Shown here one piece after another: positions 25,530 through 36,009 of a stretch of DNA of 64,000 nt; within the stretch, counting starts at the first letter, position 1, and each line of letters opens with the position of its first letter. Below the pieces are notes generated by a model, which was given only the letters and a program-made list of their open reading frames with translations, did not search any database and was not told the DNA's origin. The translations under genes and the position numbers were made by a program. The stretch is from Hymenolepis diminuta (lineage: Eukaryota > Platyhelminthes > Cestoda > Cyclophyllidea > Hymenolepididae), in assembly GCA_900708905.1 (NCBI GenBank), contig CAADRB010000020.1:2418453-2482452 (forward strand), in the 5' to 3' direction.

Positions 25530-25750
25530 GAAATTACTCAACTTAACTAACTAGTCAATAAGCTCTGTACACTTAAGCAAAAACCTAGTGGAAATACTGA
25601 AATTTGAAATCTCGATTGTTAGAATATGATGTAGTAAACTATATCTCTTAACTAATGTTAGGAAAGCAAAACAAAAAGTTGCTGCGCATCGAAAGTACAA
25701 AATTAATGCCACGTCATCGCCATACCACTTTCCTTTGATAACCACGACAG
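25530..25750 (+). repeat. Repeat family B copy (partial)
   Basis: The blocks 'aactagtcaataagctctgt' and 'gaaatactgaaatttgaaat' match the family B core. The 3' half is too diverged to align by eye beyond the 'gccacgtcatcgccatacca' block. Confidence 0.5.
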
Positions 25751-27342
25751 TTCACAGCATCGCTTGGTTCGTCTTCTGACCAATCATATTCCGCTATTTC
25801 AGACTATGAACTAAATAACTATTGATAATTGATTCAGTATTCTCCCGTCAGTCGCAACCTAACGTCAAATGTATGAGAAGATTCTTAATCATGTCGGTAA
25901 ATGTCTGGAAAATGAACTAGTCTTTTCTGTTTTCTCTCGTTCTGGGGTCTGAGCAATTACAGCATACTTATAATACTTTTAGCCCTAATAAGTAAATGGA
26001 GCAAAACACTTTTGATGCCTCGACTTTATTCTCTACAACTACTACCTCCATTTCATCTCCTATCGGTTTTTTATTTAAAGATTCTCAGGTTTAGATATCT
26101 GACCATGAATGAGAATGAAATATGCTTGAGTACTTAGCTGATGAAATTAGAACAGCAATTTATTCCTGTTTTTAGTTGATGACATTACCTTGTCAATGAG
26201 AACACACTAATAATAACATGATATTAGCTCTCAAGACAGTTTAGGAAAACATTTTCAACGCTCATCTAGGGTGCAGGATTAGCATAATGGAGTCTCTGTG
26301 GTGAAATACAAAAATTCTGTCACCCTAAACTCACTGGTGCTGTTGGTATTCCGCTCACTGGGTGTGCACTGATGGACATCGAACTCATAACCTTTCATTT
26401 TCTTTATATTTCTGTTTAAAAGCCATTAGGAGGATTAATTTACATTTGAGTACCTTATTTTGACCCTAAGATATTCTGCAGCCTAAAGTGCCATCATTCA
26501 CTTAAATTCGAGTCTGACATGATGTTAGCATTTTAAAAATATATCGTTAATTTACACAAATAAGGCTAGCAAATCAACACCCAATCTATTTTAGGGAAAA
26601 GTGTATATTTAACTGTGATAAAAAATAACTTTAAGTGACGAAGCATTTATTTCCCAATAATAGCAAAATATTCACTTATGGAACCCTAGACAATATTTTC
26701 ACGAAACGATGCTCTGAATTATAAATAGCGTGATGAGATTGTGAAAATAGGGAAGATTAGAATTATAAATTATTCAGAACTGTATTTTAAAGACGATGTA
26801 CCCTTAATCAAAATGACTGGACCGAATCGATCCTTCGTATTAAAGAAATATTTAAAACCCCTGTGTATTTAGAATGACACTTCTTAATATAGATTAGAAT
26901 GAAAGTGATTTAAACACTTAAGAATGAAAAGGTCTCAAAATTATTTGTATTAAAAAATAAGGACGCAGTAATACAACAAAAGAACACCGAAGAATGCATT
27001 AAAGAGATTGCAAGTACAATTTTGACAGCAAAAGAGAAGAGAAACGGAAAGGATAGGAATAGGAAGATATTTTTAGTCAACAAGAAAGTAAATTTTATCA
27101 TGAACAACAGATATTAATGAGAAATCATTCAGACCCGCAAACAACCAATACACTTCTCGGACTGGATTTTTTCCATTATCATAGCCCTATCTTCGCGCAT
27201 CCTTTATCTGATCGTTTCAAAACGACGGCTGTTGAGTGGCCTTTGGGGAATAGAAGAAGGATTTAAGGAAAATAACACATGAGCTCAAAAGTCCCGGACC
27301 TAACACATAGATGGCGCTAGTTTTATTGCAGTCACCTTTTTT

Positions 27343-28248
27343 NNNNNNNNNNNNNNNNNNNNNNNNNNNNNNNNNNNNNNNNNNNNNNNNNNNNNNNNNN
27401 NNNNNNNNNNNNNNNNNNNNNNNNNNNNNNNNNNNNNNNNNNNNNNNNNNNNNNNNNNNNNNNNNNNNNNNNNNNNNNNNNNNNNNNNNNNNNNNNNNNN
27501 NNNNNNNNNNNNNNNNNNNNNNNNNNNNNNNNNNNNNNNNNNNNNNNNNNNNNNNNNNNNNNNNNNNNNNNNNNNNNNNNNNNNNNNNNNNNNNNNNNNN
27601 NNNNNNNNNNNNNNNNNNNNNNNNNNNNNNNNNNNNNNNNNNNNNNNNNNNNNNNNNNNNNNNNNNNNNNNNNNNNNNNNNNNNNNNNNNNNNNNNNNNN
27701 NNNNNNNNNNNNNNNNNNNNNNNNNNNNNNNNNNNNNNNNNNNNNNNNNNNNNNNNNNNNNNNNNNNNNNNNNNNNNNNNNNNNNNNNNNNNNNNNNNNN
27801 NNNNNNNNNNNNNNNNNNNNNNNNNNNNNNNNNNNNNNNNNNNNNNNNNNNNNNNNNNNNNNNNNNNNNNNNNNNNNNNNNNNNNNNNNNNNNNNNNNNN
27901 NNNNNNNNNNNNNNNNNNNNNNNNNNNNNNNNNNNNNNNNNNNNNNNNNNNNNNNNNNNNNNNNNNNNNNNNNNNNNNNNNNNNNNNNNNNNNNNNNNNN
28001 NNNNNNNNNNNNNNNNNNNNNNNNNNNNNNNNNNNNNNNNNNNNNNNNNNNNNNNNNNNNNNNNNNNNNNNNNNNNNNNNNNNNNNNNNNNNNNNNNNNN
28101 NNNNNNNNNNNNNNNNNNNNNNNNNNNNNNNNNNNNNNNNNNNNNNNNNNNNNNNNNNNNNNNNNNNNNNNNNNNNNNNNNNNNNNNNNNNNNNNNNNNN
28201 NNNNNNNNNNNNNNNNNNNNNNNNNNNNNNNNNNNNNNNNNNNNNNNN
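27343..28248. other. Assembly gap (906 N)
   Basis: An unsequenced stretch lying wholly inside the mariner element, most likely because the element is repeated elsewhere in the genome. Confidence 0.97.
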
Positions 28249-28329
28249 TTCTACAAAAGTGGTATTGAAATGTTAGAGCGGCGCTGGAATGATTGGGTTG
28301 CTCTTGATGGAGATTACGTTGATGAATAA
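28249..28329 (+). pseudogene. Mariner transposase, C-terminal fragment after the gap
   Basis: 26 codons and a TAA stop follow the gap directly. The pattern F-Y-x-x-G-I-x-x-L-x-x-R-W, then G-D-Y-V-x-E at the very end, is the mariner transposase tail. The DDD catalytic residues would lie in the gap. Whether the protein is functional is unknown. Confidence 0.75.
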
Positions 28330-28394
28330 AGCCAATTTTGAACCAAAAACCGTGTTTTATTTGTTAGGCCCGGGACTTTTCAGCCCATGTGTTA

Positions 28395-30021
28395 TGCTAA
28401 GGCTATTTGAGGGAGGTGGGTGTAGTAGGAAAACAAAAATAGTTCAAAAACTAAAGTTTTAGTCCATGTTTAGTCGACAATGGCAGGTTTCTTAACATAT
28501 GCGAGTAACTAGAAAGATCTTCATGGAAAGTAATTATTGATATTTTTGACTAAATTCTCAGATTTATGACAATTTTGTCTCAGATTATCATTTTCAGACG
28601 TAAAATACGATATTCCCTTGCTTGAAATTTTTAAGGATAAATTCCCAAACCCTTTATTTACTAAGACCTCGCACTTAATGTTCTTATAGAAGAGGATTAT
28701 TGATTCAAAATATTTCAGCTGACCTTTCTCAAATCCGTTTCACCTTTACTCACGAAAACGTTCTTCCAATTTAATCCTTTGTTTTATTGTGTAGGATTAC
28801 GCTTTATTTAATTTATATGATTTGCGGGCAATGCAATTATTCACTAGAAAAATTAATATTAAGAAAATCTGCCGCTTAACTGACAACGCGATGAAGAGTA
28901 GAATAAGCTAAAATAAATATAAAAGTTGCTAGAGTTCAGAAGTCACCGACATAAAATAGAGATGCATACCAGACTATCGTCATTCTACGGATCTACAAAC
29001 TTATAGAGGCGACAAGATATGATTTGAACGTTTGCGTTAGAAACGAATAAAGTAAACATAAGCTTCATGACAATCATACGGAATAGTGTTGTGGTTATAA
29101 GGTAGGATATTGATGAATGGGGAAAGACAAACGGAAATGCAACTTAATGGAATAAAGATGAGTTTATGGCTGGATAAAGGGAATCTAGAAATGCAGAAGC
29201 CGGAAATTTAAATAATTCAATAAGTAGCTAAAGTGAATGAATTATAGTAAACATTTCAAAACATCGACAAAAGCGTTACAAATTGAGGGTTACTCAATTA
29301 GAGTTTCCAGGGTGGCATTCGTCTAGTACAATGAGGATCCAAAGGTATTTTTACTTGATAATTAGGAAATTATAACTCTTATTCTTGAGCAGTAAAATAC
29401 ACTTTTCATTTTCTCTTTTAAACCACATTATAGACGACTTTTAAGATGTCCAGATGCAGAGAGTTTCTGCAAAATTTGATTAGTTGCCTTTTGTGCTAAT
29501 TATATAATTAGACATTTAGGTCTAAAGCTTTTGGAAAATATTAATGCTCCCTATAAGTTTGGGCTTCTCTTTTAGAACCAACTACTTGAACCCGTAGTTT
29601 TCATTTTTAGTCTTATTTTCTTCAGTGCTCTAGATTTCTATCCCGATCAGTTACTTTACTGGAGAGTGAAAATTTTCTGAATTTTAACCATAACAGCCAC
29701 ATTTTATTCATTGCCATATTTGTTTCTTTTAAGAAATTACACATACACTCAGTGCTTTCAACTACAAAAACATTTAGCGAATTGATAACTGCAGAACAAC
29801 CAATGAACTTTTCTGGACCCTTTAAATCTCTTGCGGTGAAATATATTCTTTGTTGCAAAAAGGTAGAAGTCTATTAAACCATATAACTCAACACTATGGC
29901 GCAATAGCCCGATAATCATAACTGTCTACAGTCCACTTTGACCCATTAACACAGTGCCTTGCAAAATTCTACTAAATTAATTATCATCTTGGAGGCAGAC
30001 TAGTAAAGACCATTGCAAATC
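28395..30021. other. Intergenic, nothing recognised
   Basis: AT-rich sequence between the mariner and the small secreted-protein gene. No exon, repeat copy or RNA gene is supported. The longest minus-strand open stretch (29622-29858) has no family likeness. Confidence 0.45.
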
Positions 30022-30312
30022 ATGAAGTTCATCTTATTGTGTCTGTTTTCATTAACAGGAGCAGTTTTGACCCAGACTGATGAACACGATGTTGACTACG
30101 CTGCTGCTGGACCTGTCACCGAAATAGAGTCGTCTCAATTAGAAAAGTGGGAACTGTTGTGGATGAATTTGATAAAATCAAAATAACTTCAGATTTAAAT
30201 AAAACAACCTTGGCCGATTGGATGGGTGTTGTAATTAAAGACTTCGTATTATCAGCATCGTGCAAAATTCCCGAGGGGTATCACGACATAACATATATTT
30301 TAAAAAATTAAT
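30022..30312 (+). pseudogene. Small secreted-protein gene with a one-base frame break, family not recognised
   Basis: ATG at 30022 opens a typical signal peptide (MKFILLCLFSLTGAVLTQ), then an acidic stretch, stopping after 54 residues at 30186. From the A run at 30143-30146 a second frame continues as KVGTVVDEFDKIKIT and on for roughly 55 codons to TAA near 30310. It includes an NKT glycosylation sequon, a tryptophan and one cysteine. The two frames would be continuous if that A run had one more base. A combined product would be about 100 residues and secreted. I do not recognise the family. Either it is a recent pseudogene, an assembly or polishing error, or the 54-residue peptide is the real product. 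No GT-AG intron repairs the frame. Poly(A)-like AATAAA signals follow at 30362 and 30374. Confidence 0.5.
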
Positions 30313-30361
30313 CTTTTATTATTTCATTGACTATTAATTTCCATTCACTTCGGTAATTGAA

Positions 30362-30379
30362 ATAAATAACTAAATAAAG
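30362..30379 (+). terminator. Candidate poly(A) signals for the small secreted-protein gene
   Basis: Two AATAAA hexamers (30362-30367 and 30374-30379) lie about 50-70 bp after the second-frame stop. In AT-rich DNA such hexamers are common, so this rests on position alone. Confidence 0.35.
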
Positions 30380-30893
30380 CTAGTCCTTTAAAAATGTATT
30401 TTATGCACTAAAACCTAGTTTCTATATAGATCATTAACTTATGTCCAATTGAAATCTTTTCTAAATAAAGCAATTTTTCCGGAATTTACCATTCTGTAAA
30501 TCAAAAATAAAAATCAACACCTGAAGAACTATTTTATTTTGAAATTTGAATTACATAATTTAAATTCATAAGCCTGATTATGTGTCAAAGACTGACAGTT
30601 ACTTCTATATGCAATGCTTTGCGATTGATATTACAAATTTGAAAGAGGCTCAGTTTTTAACCATTTTTATTTATTAATCGAAATATCTATTATCAAGCAT
30701 AAGTATTTGATATTATTGTACTTTCCATTTAATTGCAATCATAAAAAGTACTTGTTCTTTTTATTTATTAATTGTACTTTTTAATAAAATGATATCATTT
30801 GTAGGATTTTAAGCACATACTGGCCCATTTTTATTGGCTTTATGATAATGATACTTAAATTCAAATTCTTTTGCATATGTACAAACAAGGAAA

Positions 30894-30899
30894 TTTATT
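30894..30899 (-). terminator. Candidate poly(A) signal for the kinase gene
   Basis: TTTATT on the plus strand is AATAAA for the minus-strand kinase gene, 89 bp past its stop. A tandem pair lies further on at 30666-30675. The call rests on position only. Confidence 0.4.
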
Positions 30900-30987
30900 C
30901 TGGCATAATACGAATGCGAGTATTTTGGATCAAGTCATATAAATTGTTACAGTTATAAAGCAAAAGGTGTTAAAAAGAATCTCCAGG

Positions 30988-33900
30988 TTAATAAGATCCA
31001 TTGGCCCAGTCGGGAACATATCTGTCATCAATGGATTCAATTATATCTTCTAAATTGTGCTTCAGTTCTTTAAATGTTGGACGATCAATTTGTCTGAGTT
31101 GCCAACAGGCCGTCATAATTGCATAGTAAAGTTGTGGACATTTGGTTGGTTTTTCAAGCTTTTCAGCACTTCGAATAGCTTTAACGACGCTGGCTTTGTC
31201 TTCATATTCTAAAAAATATGATGACAAGTATTAAAACAATGTATAGTCATTGCTATAAAAATATCGACTTTCGTTTTGCTCTGTGGTAAACGTGCACGTC
31301 CGGAAAGTAGAAGACCATTAGATGAATTTTCATTGAAGCAGGCAAGTGATGTGGATGGCCAACAGTGCTGATTTATTCTGGCAAACCTGAATGGTGGTTG
31401 AATGCGATGTTCTCATAAGGCCTACTCTAGAATACTTTCCTTCAAACCAAGCCAAGTGCTGTTAACAGTTTTCATTTGAAGTCTAGAAAGCTTGAAAAAG
31501 ATATTAATCGCTATCTCTACCGGGTGGAAATTTGTATTATGGTCATCCATTCAGAAAATGGACTCATTAATTTTATTCACATTGTTTGGCCTTTACTTCC
31601 TTGAGGATTATTCATTTAGTCATTCTGCTTAATTTCAATTGACTTCTTTGGATATTTCAATTGGTTATGTCTAAAGTAAACAACTGTGAAAGCAAGAGTT
31701 TGTGAACTTAATCCTATTGGTTCCTAATTCTTGTGTGATTGTTTTCATTGCTTTATGAGAGGTCTAGTTGGTTCCGACGACTGTTCTTGTTTACTGGACC
31801 TAGGATGAACAAATAGATTACCCACAGGCACTTCCAAACAGAATTGAGAATTCAAATTGGGAATTTACAGGAAAATTACTAGAGCAATAGATGTTTTAAT
31901 AATTGAAAAATTAAGGGAATACGAGCAGACAAAGACTGCAGAAACATTTTTAAATGCATTTATAGTAATAAACTACTTAATATGGATAAGTAATCAGTTA
32001 ACTTACGGTCATACGGTCTGCCTCCATGCGTGAAGACTTCATAAGATAAAATACCAAATTGCCAGACATCGCTTTTGGAATTCACTTCATTCTCATTGAC
32101 AAGCGCTTCTGGCGAAGACCACCGAACTGGCGTCTTGATGTCTAAAGTAGATTGATTAAAATCAGCTAAAATATGAACGTTGAAAGAGTACGGCAAATAC
32201 ATTCGGTTATAAACTAAGTAATATTTAACTTAAATATTTATTTCGAAACATCAGAAAAATATTTCACTTGTTTCAATCGTTTGATGAAATCTAGCGATTT
32301 AACGTCATAGGATTGTTGTGGGTTTTCAGTCACTTTCTAAAATTTTATAGTTTTCGTCATAAATCAGTTAAATACAATGAAATTCCACCATTGTGAAACT
32401 ACACAATTTAATTATTGCAAAAATTAAAAAAATGAAAAATGGCAAAAACCAATATATTGATTAAAAATAACTATTTCAGATAATTAAAATTGGTAGAAAG
32501 CCTTTATTAAAGTTGAGTTAAGACCTTGACCTTGACTCTGATTTACTAGGTAACACCGCGAAGTTATTTTAAGCTGATTCGCTGACGTCATACACAAACT
32601 GATTGATGGCTAATTGAGTTAAGACTAACCAAACGTATTCTTAGCACAGCGGAGAACCACATGTTTTGTAATTTATTGTGTGCATTTATTTCAAAAGCAA
32701 AATCTAAAATCACTCGGTAAAACTAGATGAAATCAATGGTTTCAATTGGCCCAAATTAAGGATTAATGATCGATCTTAAAATATAATAATTTGCAAATGG
32801 GTATGATCTCGGATAATCTTCAGACCAAATTTGATTTGTTGTCTATCTGATAGAAAAATTCATATTATCTTCTTATGATCAATTTTAATTGAGTGATATT
32901 TTGGAAATTCAAATGTATATTAATTACCTCGTAACCATTATGTGTTATGCAAATCTACTTATATATAGATAGTGAAGATGTGTACATTGGGGCATGCATT
33001 ACCACTAAACTTTTTAAATTTCTATTAATTAACTTCAGTCTAATATTTGAAGACACAAACAACATGATCATCCACCTTTTCAATCGAACAAATCAACACT
33101 GAACACAATAGATATGAAGTATCGCCCAGCACTCGGAAAATCAGATCCTGAAATTTGAATTTTGAGGATCTATAGAGGGATACTATGAAATGTAGGATTA
33201 TTGAAAAAATGTTCAGAATCGAATGAATTCTGAATTCATTTGAAATGGGATTTTCCCGATGTCCCGACGTTTATTCTTAACGCTTGCTTTTTGGACTACT
33301 TTTTCTCGTTCTCATTTCCGATGTTTTCCCCCAACTGAAAATAGTAAAATTTTATAATTTGCCAGCTTAGTAATAATTATTAAATCAAGCCTTTTTACAG
33401 TGACATAATCAATCGTAAAATCTCTTGAACCACAGATTTGTTCTTTAATCTCTTATTAACTAGATAACTGAATGGAAATATTTCTTTAAAGATATAAGTA
33501 TTTGATATCGAACCTCGAATCCTGCTCAACAGTTAATTCCTCTTACAATTTATTGTTCCTATTCTTCTGTGAATATTAGATCAATTTGCGAAGAAGGAAT
33601 TTTCAATCGCTAATCTTCAGATCGAATGTAATTCGTTATACGGATCTGTTTTTACCTCTCAATGACCAAGGATGGCAATTTAGCCAACTAATATTTCACG
33701 TTATTCTACATTTCGTTGAAAATATTTACTTACCAAGAGGAGTATTAGAGGGCACTGTTAACATTTTCGATTGTCCAAAGTCGCCAACTTTGATCTGAAG
33801 GTTTTCTGCCACAAAGACGTTCGCAGCTCGAAGATCTCGGTGAACAAAGGCTTTAGACTCCAGATAGCACATTCCATTCGCGACCTATATATATATACTT

Positions 33901-36009
33901 CTCAGTTTTCTTAAAACATTTTAAAAATTCCAAAACGCAGGAAAAATAGAAAAAGTCCTACCTGATCCAAGATCAACAGTAATTCTAATCTTCCTAATTT
34001 CAAACCCTCTGGTGAAGGAAGAAAATTAGACAACGACCCGTTTTTCATATATTCTGTAACAATGAGAATGGGTTCAGATTCGGGTTTAATACAAACGCCC
34101 AAAAATTGAACCAGTTGGGGGTGCCAGATAGCATGCATTTTCTTTGCCTCCCTCAAAAAGTCCTCCTTGGCGGCAATACAGAGAGGTTTCTTTACAGCTA
34201 CATCGACGCACTGTATGCGACCCAACCAGACTTCACCAAAGTTACCCGAATCGATCAAACTTATCAATTTAATCATCGATCGATCCAACTCAGCGTCTTG
34301 GAATGGAACTTGTGGTTTTTCGCGTTCACAGGGCGTTGTTAAAGTACAGTTGTCCATTATAGGGTGTTCTAAAATAAGGGTGCGAATATTATAATCATTT
34401 ATTGCAAAGCAATGACATATTTTTATTCATGCAAAGTATCTTATATGGAAAAGAGGAAGAGTTCTAAAAAAATGAAGTAAGAAGGTACCGACTAGAATTA
34501 GATGTCAAAGCAAGAACGTTCATTTTTAACTGTTGGGTGGTGTTCGCTGAGCGGGGCCCTAATGTTCCAAAGTTACCTGGATATGTTCGTGTTCTCGATG
34601 TCCAGAATTTATTGAACGGCTAAATAATTTGTCTTCTTACATATTATTGATAAATTAACTCTGCTAATAGCCAGTCAGTTATTTTTACAAAGCAGAGTTA
34701 ACTAGAGTTAGGATATTAAGAAGATGATCTGTCCGTCCTTTTTGTTCAATTATGACGTACAAATTAATAATCCACTACAAAAAATAAAGATAAATTGTTT
34801 ACAATTCTTTCAGTATTCCATCAACTGGGATAGAAAGTGAACGATTAAGTATGGTTAATAAAGGGAGTGGGACAAATCGAGTCTCTCACCAGAGGAGCTC
34901 CACCATGCTTCTCCCTTAACTAATAAGACAGCTGAAAAAACGCTTTCCGAAAATAGTTTGCCTTTTTCTGACGGATAGCATTTACTTTATTTTTTAGGTA
35001 TATTTGACACGCAAGTAATTTGACTCTCTACTTTACCTTTTAGTTGAGTGTTTTGTTAGTCATATCATTGACAACGAACTGAGTAAGTTGGTTTCTAAGC
35101 CTATAGGAAATCTATTTTCTTGATTTTAGGTCAATAAATTTAAAGAAATGGACTTTTTTAATCACGGACATTTCTTCCTAGAGTTTTCTATAAATTAGTT
35201 ATCATCAATTTCGCATTTATAGAATTTCAAATAGGTTGACTATATCAGTTCAACTCCCCTTTAGGAATGTAATCATTTTTACGGAGGAGCTGAATTTGAA
35301 ATACTAAGAATCATTATATAATCATAAACAATATAATTATAAATTTACCTCTATAAAATGTGATGAGATCATTCACACATTTGAAGACATAGTTAGCATC
35401 GACGTAGAATCCATCGTTACTTTTGTAGATTTGGAAATGTCTAATTCTCACTTGATCATTCACTTTAGTTCTCACTGAGAGAGCATATATGTTTTCTTCT
35501 GCAAAAATGTAAAAGTAAGACATGATAATTGTTTATTTACGGGAATAAAGTTGGGAGTTAAATTTACGACACTCACTTCGAGAAGGCCTGATCATGTAGG
35601 ATCCGAGTTCAGTTCCTGGGGTAAGAAGACGTACTTCTGCTTCAACTCGAGTTACTGAATACCAAGCACTCAAAGCGCCAGCTATTTCGGAGTTTTCAGT
35701 GACATAATTATACGGAATAAAACCCGTTTCGTGCGTTCTTGTATTCTCTGCCATTAGCCAGGTTTCATCAAAGTGATCAGTGACTTTAAGTATATCATCT
35801 CGGCTGAATTGCAACTCATTCGGCTGTTGCGGTGTATAATCGTAGAGAGCGCAGACCATGACACAATTGTGTTTGTCAAATTGTGGCATATTAGACTTTT
35901 CGATATTGGGTTTAGGTTCTGTTACGATTACTTGGTAATCCGGTAACTTTGGCTCATTTTTTCTCCATGGGCAATGCTCACATAACCTTTCCCAGCAAGA
36001 CCAAGTCAT
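30988..36009 (-). CDS. Src-family-like (FRK/Src42A-type) cytoplasmic tyrosine kinase, SH3-SH2-kinase, 6 exons
   Basis: Exons (minus strand): 36009-35577, 35498-35349, 34368-33962, 33884-33734, 32141-32007, 31208-30988. Phases agree at every junction, giving 498 residues, close to the usual 500-540. The start is set by an in-frame stop just upstream. SH3 is at about 52-105 (ALYDY; 'GFIPYNYV'). SH2 is at about 116-193, with Arg141 in the FLVR-like YMIRPS. The kinase domain begins near 222: P-loop D-S-G-N-F-G-E-V (first Gly replaced by Asp234), VAVK with Lys254, Glu268, HRDLRAAN (Asp347), DFG (365-367), SPE in place of APE, and 'SDVWQFGIL'. HRDLRAAN is the Src-family signature. The N-terminus has Cys5, Cys10 and Cys13 but no Gly2, so palmitoylation rather than myristoylation is possible. 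Activation-loop Asn377 stands where Src has Tyr416; a tail tyrosine (Tyr489, Y-V-P) matches Src Tyr527. I infer FRK/Src42A affinity. Confidence 0.9.
31209..32006 (-). other. Kinase intron 5
   Basis: The donor GTAAGT (reverse of acttac at 32001-32006) and an acceptor ending TTTTTTAG join in phase as a CAA codon. About 31349-31490 shares a block ('gtggatggcca' and flanks) with 43013-43120, a possible further repeat family. Confidence 0.5.
32142..33733 (-). other. Kinase intron 4 with a partial repeat B
   Basis: It joins the DFG exon to the SPE exon in phase (G|AC, giving Asp), so no exon is missing in the activation loop. About 33066-33200 resembles repeat family B ('aaatcaacactgaacac' and 'cctgaaatttgaattttga'). 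Confidence 0.5.
34369..35348 (-). other. Kinase intron 2
   Basis: This 980 bp intron lies between the SH2 exon and the linker/N-lobe exon. About 34560-34630 resembles repeat B in reverse orientation ('ctcgatgtccagaatttatt'). Confidence 0.5.

Larger units (their letters stand above)
23447..27274. other. Intergenic region with repeats B and C
   Basis: No gene is supported between the SPCA stop and the mariner. Repeat copies lie at about 24380-24695 (B), 25275-25450 (C) and 25530-25750 (partial B). A short B-box-like block lies near 26355-26400. A block at 23880-24110 is richer in G+C than its surroundings but has no recognised identity. Confidence 0.5.
27275..28392 (+). mobile_element. Mariner (Tc1/mariner, cecropia-like) transposon, interior masked by a gap
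   Basis: The ends are ~30 bp imperfect terminal inverted repeats: 5' 'acacatgagctcaaaagtcc' onward, and 3' the reverse complement of 'acacatgggctgaaaagtcc' onward, each followed inward by a CCCGG-CCTAAC block. TA lies just outside each end (27273-27274 and 28393-28394), the target-site duplication expected for this superfamily. Just inside the 5' TIR is 'atggcgctagttttattgca'. Just before the 3' TIR, 28249-28329 encodes 'FYKSGIEMLERRW', a short stretch, 'GDYVDE' and a stop, which matches the C-terminus of mariner transposases. The body is 906 N, so the transposase cannot be judged intact. With the N count taken literally the element is 1118 bp, a little short of the usual ~1.3 kb. Confidence 0.88.

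Noticed and set aside
27311..28276. A 321-codon open frame spanning the N run
   Set aside because: It is an artefact of reading N as open sequence. The real content is a gapped mariner, and the frame after the gap differs.
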